From Dipteris shenzhenensis (Eukaryota; Polypodiophyta; Polypodiopsida; Gleicheniales): a DNA stretch of 64,000 bases. The DNA is taken from the NCBI GenBank assembly GCA_047967505.1, contig CM106540.1. The stretch is one strand, 5' to 3'. Under the pieces are notes generated by a model that ran no database searches, was not told the DNA's origin, and saw only the letters and a list, made by a program, of their open reading frames with translations. The translations under genes were made by a program, and so were the position numbers. This document shows, one piece after another, positions 34,319 through 44,289 of this stretch (position 1 is the first letter of the stretch; every line of letters starts with the position of its first letter).

Positions 34319-35015
34319 GTGCAAGAAATGGTACCACCAAGTACTCCCACAAGTATACAATCAAGGGTAGATGATGGATCATCTATTGGTGGAAATGATG
34401 AGCCAAATGTGGCTGATATGCAAGTGGGACAGCAAGCTGAAATGCCCTTGAGAAGATCATCTAGAGTGTCTAGACCACCTGACAGGTTTGTTCCAAGGGT
34501 AGATTATGTGATGCTTACTGATTGCAGGGAGCCTTCTTACTATAGAGAGGCTATGATGCACAAGGATCAACGCAAGTGGGAGTATGCTATGCAATCAGAG
34601 ATGAGTTCACTTATGAAGAATAAGACTTGGGACTTGGTTTCTTTGCCACATGGAAAGAAAGCATTGCCATGTAAATGGGTCCACAAGATGGTCACAGGTG
34701 ATGATGTGCCTAGGTACAAGGCCCATTTGGTTGCTAAAGGGTTCAAGCAAGAGAAGGGTGTGGACTTTGATGAGATATTCTCCCTGGTTGTGAAGATGAC
34801 CACACTTAGATGCATGCTTGGACTAGTGGCAGCAGAGGATATGGAGCTTATGTAGATGGATGTCAAGATAGCTTTCTTGCATGGGGATCTGCATGAGGAA
34901 ATTTACATGGTGCAACCGGAAGCCTTTGAAGAAAAGGGCAAACAACATTTAGTTTGCAAGCTGAAGAAGAGTCTCTATGGTCTTAAGCAAGCACCTAGAG
35001 AATGGTATCAGAAGT
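34319..35015 (+). pseudogene. Copia B reverse transcriptase, 5' part
   Basis: The frame from about 34319 reads MPLRRSSRVSRPPDRF, KNKTWDLVSLP, and continues to TAG 34853-34855 before [11 protein letters not shown], then [13 protein letters not shown] up to the insertion point at 35015. The catalytic YVDD lies in the other half, beyond Copia C. Confidence 0.8.
35011..35015 (+). other. Left target-site duplication of Copia C (GAAGT)
   Basis: GAAGT directly precedes the TG of the 5' LTR and is repeated directly after the CA of the 3' LTR at 41482-41486. A 5-bp duplication is standard for Copia integration. Confidence 0.9.
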
Positions 35016-35186
35016 TGTGGGGGTTAAAGGTCACTGTGCCTTTACCCCAGTTATGTACAATACTCAAACACATATATAAATGAATGAAAAAGAAGATTAG
35101 GGTGGTTTTGCACCCACCAAAACTTGTGTGGCTCTCTATCTCTCTCTCTCCCTCTTCCATTCTTGCTTCCGTTGAGAGCACTCTCA
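35016..35186 (+). repeat. Copia C 5' LTR
   Basis: 171 bp, TGTGGGGGTTAAAGG to CACTCTCA, with TG..CA ends. Very short for a plant Copia LTR. Confidence 0.93.
35073..35080 (+). promoter_or_regulatory. TATA box of the Copia LTR
   Basis: TATATAAA lies 58 bp into the LTR, where the U3 promoter would be; the same octamer is in the 3' LTR at 41368-41375. No start site can be read directly. Confidence 0.55.
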
Positions 35187-35188
35187 AC

Positions 35189-35200
35189 TGGTATCAGAGC
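35189..35200 (+). other. Primer-binding site of Copia C
   Basis: TGGTATCAGAGC, two bases after the LTR, is the classic Copia primer site complementary to the 3' end of initiator Met-tRNA. It is followed by CCGGGTGATC. Confidence 0.88.
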
Positions 35201-37243
35201 CCGGGTGATCTAGCTGAGTGTGCGTGAATGCTTGAAGCTCAGCAGCTCTATGGGAAGCTTTGTGGGTGACTTTACTTGCATCCGAGTGTGTAGAGACCTT
35301 GGAGGAACCTTTGGAAAAGTCACTTTGGTTTTGCGAAGTGGTTTTGAGAGCCTGTTAAGTGTTTTCAAAGAAAAAGTCATTTTTTGAGCTTTTTCCTGTT
35401 CCGTTCGATGACAGAGACTCCATATTGACTTGTAGAGGCAACTATTGCTTGCTTTTGGTGTCCACTTCACTTCATTGGAAACACCTTTTTTCTGGAATCT
35501 AGGATCATTTCATTGGATTTCTGACTCACTGTGTCAGTTTTTGCGTTTTTTGCTCGGGTGTTGGAACTCAAGTTTGGAGCAACCATTTGCAGATCTGTCA
35601 ATTCTGGTGGACTCAGGAGGTCCCAAAACTTCTATGTTGCTCATCATTCGCACTCCGATGGAGTTTACAAATAGCACTATTTCCAAAAACGTTTTTCAGT
35701 CCGTGTGTTGGACCCAGTGATTGAGACCACGGTTTCCAAAACCGTCTGTCCCATTGCGTTTCAGACACCCAAAAACCCCTACCTGTTAGTTCTTGCATGA
35801 TTCGGTGGAGGATTTTCAGAGTTATAGATCTCTGTGTATTCGATTTCGTCTCTCTGTTATGCATTTCTCATTCTAAGGTTTTGAAACCTTAGATTTATGC
35901 CACATGGCAGTGGATAAGTGTTGACTCCCATTTCTCACTCATCGGTTGGGATTTTGGAGTTCTGACAGAAGAGAGATATTTGCAGATTTTCTTACTGAGT
36001 CCGATTATGCAATGGCACCCATGTTTTGAGGCATCTCAGGTTCTATTTTTAAGTAGCGGTCATTACCGTGGGGCTATGATTTCTTGAGCATACCTTATGC
36101 AAATCACTCTAGTTGCAGTTTGAGCAGTGTGCGCTCATTCATGGTATGCATTACCTGTGAGGTAACTTTTTACTAGTAAGCATGCATCTATCCATCTTTA
36201 TAAGAGTGCGATTCTTGCGCTGAGCTTTACCATTTTGCTGAGGTGTAAGCCTCACTGTAAGCTAATGCGTGATGCCTTTCTCCTTCAAAAATGCCTCAAA
36301 ACTCATGAGACGTATACTCCCCCCTCTATCCGTGCGAAGTGTCTGCACCTTGAGTCCTGTCTCATTCTCAACCATAGGCACAAAGTGTTTGAAATGCATA
36401 AACACTTTTGATTTTGCCGTAAGACCATAGACCCGAGTTTAGTTGGTGAAGTCATCTATGTAACATAATAGAGGTAACCACCAAAAGGAGGTGTCCTCAT
36501 GGGACCGCATACATCACTGTGTATGAGCTGTAATTTATGTGTAGGTCTTACTGCACCATCCTTCTTAGAAGGACATCTATGCATCTTGCCAAGGATGTAA
36601 CCTTGACATGCATGAGGAGGAGGTGACTCCAAAGGAGGCAATGCATCAACCATAGCATGCTTCTGAAGTGTCATTAAGCTGCCATATCTCATGTGCCCAT
36701 ACCTTGCATGCCATAACTCCGCATTCTGCATCGCAGCAGTGGGAGTGCTTACTGAAAGTGCAAGATCGAATCTTTTCTCATATATATCGAGCTGGCCATT
36801 TGGATGCATTACAGTCCTTATTGGATGCACTGATAGGCCCAAATTGCCTTGTGGGATGCTATTTTTATGGACGCTTTGCACATGGATGCTATTTTATGTT
36901 GAGGGACAGCTTTGACACATTGCAGGTGATGCACTAATAGTGCTATGCTCTCTTGGATGAGATATTATTAATGCATATGCCAGTGGATGGTGTTTATGCT
37001 TGAGTCATTTGGCACTTATTGGCATTTTGGATTGCCATTGCAGTTGGCATTTTCTTTTGGGCTAGATTTGCTCATATGGATGCATAGTATATGCACATGA
37101 GTCAGATGCGTCTTTTGATGCTTTGAGCTTTGAGTTTTGGTGATATTTCACTCTATTGTGACATACACATTTGGGTGCACCTAGTATTTGGTGTGATTCA
37201 CTCTTGCAGGTACTAGCATTTGGGATTTTGTTTCATTTGCATC
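35201..37243 (+). other. Copia C untranslated leader with an inserted Copia fragment
   Basis: The leader aligns with that of Copia B (30600-32026) without long open frames. Relative to B it holds about 640 extra bases at roughly 36150-36793, described separately. Confidence 0.8.
36150..36793 (-). pseudogene. Foreign Copia integrase fragment inside the leader of Copia C
   Basis: On the minus strand the sequence encodes LWHARYGHMRYGSLMTL (gag-pre-integrase), HACQGYILGKMHRC (zinc-binding Cys pair) and LIHSDVCGPM (first catalytic Asp), then a frameshifted remainder of the core. It belongs to a different Copia family from A-C. Copia B has no counterpart, so it entered C's lineage after B and C diverged, either by insertion or by template switching during reverse transcription. 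Confidence 0.75.
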
Positions 37244-38172
37244 ATGGCATCCTCTTCCATGTCTGAAAAGGAGTTTTTCAGCATTAAAAAGTTTGATGGG
37301 ACAAACTTTTCTTTGTGGAAAGAACAAATAAGGGATGTGCTTATTCAAAAGAAGCAGATTAAACCCTTGGCAGGGATTGAAGCTAAGCTTGCAAATATGT
37401 CTGAGGATGATTGGAATGAGTTGGATGCATTAGCAAAGTCTACTATTAGACTTCATCTTGCAGAGTCAGTTTATTTCACAATAGTAAAAAATGAGCAGAC
37501 TATGGAAGATTTGTGGAAGAAACTATGTGCCACTTATGAGAAGGAAACTGCCTCTAATAAAGTTTACCTCATGAAGAGGTTGTTTGAGCTACAGATGAAG
37601 GAAGGGTCCCCATTGCTTCTCACTTGAATGAATTCAATATTATTTTTAGCTAGCTTTAGGCTCAGAAGATGAATTTTGATGTGGAGACTAAGGCAATATT
37701 TCTCTTATGTTCATCGCCATCCTCATGGGATACCTTTCGTACAGCTGTCAATAACTCTACACCTAGTGGAGTACTGAAATTTGATGATGTTGTGGGTAGC
37801 TTGTTGGCCAAGGAGATTAGACAGAGGTCTATGGATGGCAACAAGCAGGATGCAGCCTTAAATGTGCAAAGGGATAGATCACAGTTTAGGGGGAAGTCCC
37901 AAGAAAGAGGGAAGTCTCGTAGCAAATCCAGGGCACGGAACATTGAGTGTTACCACTGTGGCAAGAAGGGCCATATGAAAAATGATTGCTACAAGCTTAA
38001 AAGAGAGCAAAAGGATAAGAAAAAGAATGCAAATTGGGGTGCAAATAAAAAGGAAGAGAGCCCAAGGGAGGACAAAGGAAAAGTGAAGATCGAGGAGATC
38101 AATGCAGTCACACATGATAGTGACAATGACGTTCTCTTCATGTCTAGTTTATCTGCAGAGTTGCTTACCACT
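37244..38172 (+). pseudogene. Copia C gag and zinc knuckle
   Basis: ATG 37244 begins MASSSMSEKEFFSIKKF and the UBN2/gag-like domain (LWKEQIRDVLIQKKQIKPL, LMKRLFELQMKEG) is open to TGA at 37627. A frameshift follows; the second piece, about 37669-38172, carries FLLCSSPSSWDTFRTA, the zinc knuckle CYHCGKKGHMKNDC and a Lys/Glu-rich linker. Gag forms the particle and the knuckle binds RNA. Apart from the frameshift the sequence is well kept. Confidence 0.85.
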
Positions 38173-38367
38173 TCATTCCATGTTACTCCCCATAGGGAAT
38201 GGTTCTCCACTTATGACAGTGGAAAGATAGGTTGTGTGCATCTTGGAAATGACTATGCATGTGACATAGTGGGAGTAGGTGACATAAAGTTTTCTTTTGC
38301 AAATGGGTCTGCATTTATTTTGAAACATGTGAGACATGTGCCTAAGTTGACCAAGAGTCTTATTTAA
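38173..38367 (+). pseudogene. Copia C protease without its active site
   Basis: The frame passes directly from LSAELLTTS to FHVTPHREWF. Compared with Copia B (32946-32990) exactly 45 bp are missing, which remove LDDAYS..DWILDSGA including the catalytic Asp of the DSG motif. The rest (DSGKIGCVHLGNDYACDI, HVRHVPKLTKSLI) is retained. The deletion keeps frame, so a polyprotein could be read through but not self-processed. Confidence 0.88.
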
Positions 38368-38417
38368 GTGGGTCACCTAGATGATGCTAGTTTTCACACC
38401 ACTTTTGGCTTTCAGAG

Positions 38418-39335
38418 TTGGAAAATTCAAAAGGGCTCTATGCTTTTGGCCAGGGGTGCCAAGTGTGGGACTTTGTATCCCTTACAGGGGTATTTGATCA
38501 TGTTGTTGCAATAACCGAGCAGCCAAGCACTTCTTTGTGGCATTGTAGGTTGGGGCACATGAGCCAGAATGGAATGAAACTCTTATGCCATTTGGGTTAT
38601 GAACCGCATTTGAGTTTCTCTGATTTTGAATTTTGTGAGCACTGTCTCTATGGGAAGCAAACTAAATCATCCCATAAAAGAAGGGGAAAGAAAGAGTTTG
38701 AAAAGCTTGATTTGGTGCATTCAGACGTATGTGGTCCCATGCCTACACGGTCATTAGGTGGGGCTGAATACTATGTGACATTCATTGATGATGCAACTAG
38801 GAAAGTGTGGGCTTATGCTATAGCTCGGAAGAGTGATGTGTTCCAGGTATTTCAAAAATGGCTGGCCTTGGTTGAGAATCAGTCAGGTAGAACGCTTAAA
38901 TGCCTACGGACTGACAATGGTGGAGAGTATCTCTCTCATGACTTTCAGCATTTCTACGATAAACATGGGATTAAGAGGGAGCTCACATCCCCTCATACTC
39001 CAGAGCAAAATCTAGTTGCAGAAAAGATGAATCGTACCATTCAAGAAAGGTTGCAATGCATGCTTTCCAATGCAAGTCTTTCTGGTGGTTTTTGGGCTGA
39101 GGCAATGAAGACTGCAGTGCATGTGATCAATAGATCACCTAGTAAGAGTTTGGATGGTGGTATTCTTGAAGAGGCATGGAGTGGCAAGAAGCCCTCTTAC
39201 TCTCATTTGTGTATATTTGCGTGTGAGACATATGCACATGTGCCAAAAGAGCTTCGAAAGAAGCTAGATCCTAAGTCTAGGAAATGCATCTTTCTGGGTT
39301 ATGGTGAAAGTGGAGAGATGGGATATCGTCTCTAG
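38418..39335 (+). pseudogene. Copia C integrase
   Basis: This is a 305-codon open frame: gag-pre-integrase LWHCRLGHMSQNG, the zinc-binding Cys pair CEHC with the upstream His pair, the catalytic triad in HSDVCGP, RTDNGGEYL and LVAEKMNRT, and the C-terminal HVINRSPS and KCIFLGYGES. The triad (D, D, E) is complete. It ends at TAG 39333-39335, and the link to reverse transcriptase is broken by frameshifts near 39580. Function: insertion of cDNA with 5-bp staggered cuts, consistent with the GAAGT duplication. Confidence 0.85.
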
Positions 39336-39619
39336 GATCTAGAAGCAAAGAAGATCATATGCAGGCATGATGTGGTCTTCAATGAGAAGAAGATGCATAA
39401 GGCACCCATGAGGGATGTGGAAATGAGGAGAATCACTTTCCAAGATGTGAATCCACCTGCATATGTTGATAGACAGCAAGCTGTCCATGCACCAAATGTG
39501 CAAGAAATGGTACCACCAAGTACTCCCACAGGTATACAATCAAGGGTAGATGATGAATCATCTATTGTGGAAATAATGAGCCAAATGTGGCTGATATTCA
39601 AATGGGATAGCAAGCTGAA

Positions 39620-41257
39620 ATGCCCTTGAGAAGATCTTCTAGAGTGTCTAGACCATCTAATAAGCTTATTCCAGGGGTAGACTATGTGATGCTTACTGAT
39701 TGCGGGGAGCCTTCTTGCTACAAAGAGGCTATGATGCGCGAGGATCAATGCAAGTGGGAGTATGCTATGCAATCAGAGATGAGTTCACTTATGAAGAATA
39801 AGACTTGGGACTTGGTTTCTTTGCCACATGGAAAGAAAGCATTGCCATGTAAATGGGTCTACAAAATGAAGGTCACAGGTGATGATGTGCCTAGGTACAA
39901 GGCCCGTTTGGTTGCTAAAGGGTTCAAGCAAGAGAAGGGTGTGGACTTTGATGAGATATTATCTCTGGTTGTGAAGATGACCAAACTTAGATGCATGCTT
40001 GGACTAGTGGCAGCAGAGGATATGGAGCTTATGCAGATGGATGTCAAGACAGCTTTCTTGCATGGGGATTTGCATGAGCAAATTTACATGGTGCAGCCAG
40101 AAGGCTTTGAAGAAAAGGGCAAAGAGTATTTAGTTTGCAAGTTGAAGAAGAGTCTCTATGGTCTTAACAAAGCACCTAGAGAATGGTATCAAAAGTTTGA
40201 TGCTTTCATTTGGTCCCAGGGTTTTAGAAGGAGTGAAATTGATCACTACCTCTACACTAAAAGGGCTAAGGATAATAGCCTGATAATCTTGGCACTATAT
40301 GTGGATGATATGCTATTGGCTAGCAAGAATACTTATGAGCTAGATGCATTAAAGGCCAAGTTGCATGAGGCCTTTGATATGAAGGATTTGGGATTTGCAG
40401 GTCATATTCTTGGTATGCGCATCACGCATGATCGGAGTAGGAAACTCCTTTGGCTTTCACAAAAAGAGTATGTTACAAAAGTATTGCAGCGTTTCAATAT
40501 GGAGGGGGGGAAGGCAGTGAGTACCCCATTGCCTCCATATGTGAAACTGAGTCATATAGATAGTCCCAAATTAGATGAGGAAAGGGCCATGATGGCCAAG
40601 GTTCCTTATGCATCAGCGGTTGGGAGTCTTATGTATGCTATGATAGCTACTAGAACAGACATTGCATTTGCAGTGGGAGTTGTTAGCCGGTATATGGCTA
40701 ATCGAGGAAAGAGGCATTGGGAGGCAGTTAAGTGCATCATGAGGTACATGAAGGGTACCAAGGAGATGTGCATCTGCTTTGGTAGAGGAGACATGCGTGT
40801 ACTTGGGTACATAGATTCAGACTATGCAGGGCAGGTGGATAGTAGGAGATCCACTTCTAGTTATGTGTTCACCTTTGCAGGTGGTGTAGTGTTGTGGATG
40901 TCTCGCGCACAGAAGTGCATTGCTTTGTCTACCACAGAGGCTGAGTATGTTGCAGCCACAGAGGGTTGTAAGGAGGCTATATGGCTTGATCGGCTAGTGG
41001 GAGATTTGGGGACTCATACACGTGTACTGACATTGCATAGTGATTCCATGAGTGCTATTCAGCTAGCACGGAATTTGGTCTTTCATGCAAAGACCAAACA
41101 CATTGAGGTTAGGTACCATTTCATCAGGGAGGTACTTGAGGACAAGTGCATAGAGCTTGTCAAGGTTCATACAGATGATAACCTTGCAAATATGCTGACA
41201 AAGAGTCTACCTAGTCAGCGGTTTGAGTATTGTCATGTATTGATGGGCATTGGATAG
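39620..41257 (+). CDS. Copia C reverse transcriptase and RNase H (545-codon open frame)
   Basis: One uninterrupted frame holds the RVT_2 reverse transcriptase (KNKTWDLVSLPHGKKALPCK, MDVKTAFLHGD, catalytic LYVDDMLLA) and the Copia RNase H (YIDSDYAGQVDSRRSTSSYV, CIALSTTEAEYVAA, HSDSMSAIQLA, TKHIEVRYHFIREV), ending with GIG before TAG 41257. The upstream parts of the polyprotein are out of frame, so it could only be made by internal initiation or after repair; as annotated it is the intact end of a broken gag-pol. Confidence 0.85.
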   Translation: MPLRRSSRVSRPSNKLIPGVDYVMLTDCGEPSCYKEAMMREDQCKWEYAMQSEMSSLMKNKTWDLVSLPHGKKALPCKWVYKMKVTGDDVPRYKARLVAKGFKQEKGVDFDEILSLVVKMTKLRCMLGLVAAEDMELMQMDVKTAFLHGDLHEQIYMVQPEGFEEKGKEYLVCKLKKSLYGLNKAPREWYQKFDAFIWSQGFRRSEIDHYLYTKRAKDNSLIILALYVDDMLLASKNTYELDALKAKLHEAFDMKDLGFAGHILGMRITHDRSRKLLWLSQKEYVTKVLQRFNMEGGKAVSTPLPPYVKLSHIDSPKLDEERAMMAKVPYASAVGSLMYAMIATRTDIAFAVGVVSRYMANRGKRHWEAVKCIMRYMKGTKEMCICFGRGDMRVLGYIDSDYAGQVDSRRSTSSYVFTFAGGVVLWMSRAQKCIALSTTEAEYVAATEGCKEAIWLDRLVGDLGTHTRVLTLHSDSMSAIQLARNLVFHAKTKHIEVRYHFIREVLEDKCIELVKVHTDDNLANMLTKSLPSQRFEYCHVLMGIG

Positions 41258-41300
41258 TATGCCCACTGGTTGTTCTCCCTTAAAGGCACATTGTCCTTTA

Positions 41301-41310
41301 AGTGGGAGGT
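41301..41310 (+). other. Polypurine tract of Copia C
   Basis: AGTGGGAGGT immediately precedes the 3' LTR, the normal place for plus-strand priming. The same tract precedes the LTRs at 30439 and 42601. Confidence 0.8.
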
Positions 41311-41481
41311 TGTGGGGGTTAAAGGTCACTGTGCCTTTACCCCGGTTATGTACAATACTCAAACACATATATAAATGAATGAAAAAGAAGATTAGGGTGG
41401 TTTTGCACCCACCAAAGCTTGTGTGGCTCTCTATCTCTCTCTCTCCCTCTTCCGTTCTTGCTTCCGTTGACAGCACTCTCA
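41311..41481 (+). repeat. Copia C 3' LTR
   Basis: 171 bp, same ends as the 5' LTR, with four base differences (near CCCCGG, CAAAGC, TTCCGTT and GACAGC). GAAGT follows at 41482-41486. Confidence 0.93.
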
Positions 41482-42600
41482 GAAGTTTGATGCTTTCATT
41501 CAATCCCAGGGTTTTAGAAGGAGTAAAATTGATCACTGCCTCTACACTAAAAGGGCTAAGGATAATAGCCTGATACTCTTGGCACTATATGTGGATGATA
41601 TGCTATTGGCTAGCAAGAATACTTATGAGCTAGATGCTTTAAAGGCCAAGTTGCATGAGCCCTTTGATATGAAGGATTTGGGACTTGCAAGTCATATTCT
41701 TGGTATGTGCATCACGCGTGATTGGAGTAGCAAACTTCTTTGGCTTTCACAAAAGGAGTATGTTACAAAAGTATTGCAATGTTTCAATATGAAGGGGGGG
41801 AAGGCAGTGAGTACTCCATTGCCTCCATATGTGAAACTGAGTCATACAGATAGTCCCAAATCAGATGAGGAGAGGGCCATGATGGCCAAGGTTCCTTATG
41901 CATTAGCGGTTGGGAGTCTTATGTATGCTATAATAGCTACTAGACCAGACATTGCATTTGCAGTGGGAGTTGTTAGCCGGTATATGGCTAATCTGGGAAA
42001 GAGGCATTGGGAGGCAGTTAATTGCATCATTAGGTACATGAAGGGTACCAAGGAGATGTGCATCTGCTTTGGAAGAGGAGACATGCACATACTTGGGTAC
42101 ACAGATTCAGACTATGCAGGGCATGCAGATAGTAGGAGATCCACTTTTGGTTATGTGTTCAGCTTTGCAGGTGGTGCAGTGTCGTGGATGTCTCATGTAC
42201 AAAAGTGAATTGCTTTGTCTACCACAGAGGCTGAGTATGTTGCAGCCACATAGGGTTGCAAGGAGGCTATATGACTTGATCATCTATTGGGAGATTTGGG
42301 GATTCATACAGGCGTACCGACATTGCATAGTGATTCCATGAGTGCTATTCAGCTAGCATGGAATCTGGTCTTTCATGCAAAGACCAAACACATTGAGGTC
42401 AGGTACCATTTCATCAGGGAGGTACTTGAGGACAAGCGCATAGAGCTTGTCAAGGTTCATATAGATGATAACCCTGCAGATATTCTAACGAAGAGTCTAC
42501 CTAGTCAGTGATTTGAGTATTGTCGTGTATTGATGGGCATTGGATAGTATGCTCACTGGTTGTTCTTCCTTAAAGGCACATTGTCCTTTAAGTGGGAGCT
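41482..42600 (+). pseudogene. Copia B reverse transcriptase and RNase H, 3' part
   Basis: After the right GAAGT the frame resumes with FDAFIQSQGFRRSKIDHCLY and contains LYVDDMLLA, YTDSDYAGHADSRRST and, after TGA near 42206 and TAG near 42251, TKHIEVRYHFIREV and ILTKSLPSQ. The polypurine tract is AGTGGGAGCT at 42591-42600. The part is dead but complete to the end of pol. Confidence 0.85.
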
Positions 42601-42681
42601 TGTGGGGGTTAAAGGTCACTGTGCCTTTACCCCAGTTATGTACAATACTCAGACACATAATGAATGAAAAAGAAGACTAGG
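42601..42681 (+). repeat. Copia B 3' LTR, truncated
   Basis: It starts TGTGGGGGTTAAAGG and follows the LTR for about 81 of 171 bp, to GAAAAAGAAGACTAGG, including loss of six bases in the TATA area. Gypsy sequence follows directly. Confidence 0.8.
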
Positions 42682-43440
42682 CTGCAAAACGTATGAGTTG
42701 GCCATTTATAGCTCTTACTGAAGCGACAATGAGGGTTAGGGGTACCTATAGCTTTTCCCATACCTCACGAGAGATGAAGTTGTGGCTAGCTCCTGGGTCT
42801 ATGAGTGCTTTGATGCTCACGCGCCTCACCTACAGTTGAACTAGTAACCTAGCTAGTTATACTGTGAGGTCACCCATTAGTTCCACCTATTCAATTGTTG
42901 CCTTAAGTAGTGTCATTTGCTTATGCTATCGGAGCTTAGCGTAATGGGCTCTGACTTCCTCGATGACCTGACGTTTCATTCTGACCACCTTGGCCTTGAG
43001 TTATTTTTCTTTATGCACGGCTTGACGGGTGGAGAGAGTGAGTGGTCTATAGTATCTTTTTAATTTTCTCCCATCAATGTAGTCATCCGTTTTTGTCCCA
43101 TCAATGGTGGCCATTTGGCACAACCCTTGGGGAGTGATCTCAAGCAGTAGGGACCCATACCTCGATACTTTAGCTTGCATTTGGTATTATGGACACTATA
43201 TAGGAGTGCCAAATCTCCCTCTTCCAGGTCCTTGTTCTTGAGGTTATGGTCGAACCACTTCTTACACCGGGCCTTTTCTACCCAGAGAGAGTAGGTTGCA
43301 CGCAACCTTGTCTCTTCTAACCTTTCGAGGTCAACTACCCATTCTACTAACGTGTTATCTGTAAGTCTTTCCTTAATGGCGAGATGAATCCTAGGCAATA
43401 CATACTCCATTGGCATCACTGCCTCCACCCCGAAGGCTAG
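42682..43440 (-). mobile_element. Gypsy G1 fragment: integrase C-terminus and following protease-like domain
   Basis: The minus strand encodes LAFGVEAVMPMEYVLPRIH, then a stretch typical of the Gypsy integrase C-terminal region (WFDHNLKNKDLEEGDLALLY, KLKYRGMGPY), followed after about 150 bp by IDPGASHNFISREVWEKL, a retropepsin-like motif. It parallels G2 at 46.5-47.9 kb. The integrase is cut at its left end by repeat R copy 2. Confidence 0.75.
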
Positions 43441-43930
43441 GCTGAAGGGGAGAGGAGAGGGGAGAAGGGAGGCAGAAGGAGAAGGGAAGAGGAGAGTAAA
43501 GGGGGATGGAGTTGCAAACACAAGGGCACTACAATGGAAACAAGAGAACACCCAAAACACTCTCTTGGAAGAGAAGAGGGAGCTTGTATTCAAACTTATG
43601 CAAACAACAATGAAGACCAAAGTCAACACTTTGGTCCTTTATACAAGTCACCTTTTGAAGGGAGGGCCAACCTTTTTCCTTTTAGCACTCTCCTTCTCTT
43701 TTACAACCAAAGGCTCTTGGGCCCGTAGGGTGCCAAGGCATATTGCTATTCTTTCCATCTCTCCCTCCTAGCAGAAATAGCCCTTATGTTAACCATATTA
43801 AAGCGCTTGAGACAAACCTAGAATTAGGAGGTGGTCCTAACCAGTTCCCAAATAGCGCTTGTGTCAGCCTTGTGCCTCCAAGGCTTAGGTGATTTGGGGC
43901 TCAAACTCCCTGAGCGCCCTCACGCCTTAA
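43441..43930. repeat. Repeat R, copy 2 (right part)
   Basis: About 90% identical to 26690-27120 from 'GGGGGATGGAGTTGCAAACA' onward. It abuts Gypsy G1 at a GAAGGGGAGAGG tract, within the integrase codons just before AFGVEAVMP. Confidence 0.75.
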
Positions 43931-44289
43931 GTCATTTATGGTTCAAAGCCCATGAACGCGGCTCAAAACCTAGAATGGCGAGACTTAACTTCCGCGAGAC
44001 ACTTAACTGCTTTGGGAATCTGAGGGGCCAGTGGCCTCTGGGATAGGGTGGGGGTGGAGTCCCAATTTGATTCGAACTTGAAGAACACGTGTTTGGGATC
44101 CATCGGGAAGAGGGCTGGGATGGTAGTTAAGTGACGAGGGAGTTAGTGGATGAGGAAGAGCGGGAGAACATAAATAGGCTATGGAAGCAGGCAGGAGGCT
44201 ATGAGAATTCTGGCCAAATTTTGCAAGAGTTTAGGGGCAATTGCTCTGGCGACGACCCGGCGGGACAAGTTGGTTTATATAGATTTTCC
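43931..44289. other. Unassigned, GC-richer stretch
   Basis: No gene is seen; it may be the continuation of the element that carries repeat R. Confidence 0.3.

Larger units (their letters stand above)
35016..41481 (+). mobile_element. Copia C: complete LTR retrotransposon, 6466 bp, nested in Copia B
   Basis: It has 171-bp LTRs at both ends (35016-35186 and 41311-41481), a primer-binding site, gag-pol, a polypurine tract and a 5-bp target duplication. The LTRs differ at 4 of 171 positions by eye, so the insertion is moderately recent relative to its host copy. Its coding region has frameshifts and an in-frame protease deletion, so it is non-autonomous today; movement would have needed proteins in trans if the damage predates insertion. 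Confidence 0.93.
30600..42600 (+). mobile_element. Copia B internal region, interrupted by Copia C (35016-41481)
   Basis: B consists of leader 30600-32026, gag-pol 32027-35015 and its continuation 41482-42600. The reverse transcriptase frame WYQK at 35013 resumes as KFDAF at 41483 once C and one copy of the GAAGT target duplication are removed. B carries many stops and cannot be active. Confidence 0.88.

Noticed and set aside
35016-41481. Calling Copia C an autonomous, active element
   Set aside because: LTRs and integrase triad are good, but gag and pol are frameshifted and the protease active site is deleted.
42601-43060. A shared boundary between Copia B's LTR and Gypsy G1 as a target duplication
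   Set aside because: The LTR is simply truncated after about 81 bp; no duplicated bases are seen and the other side of G1 does not match.
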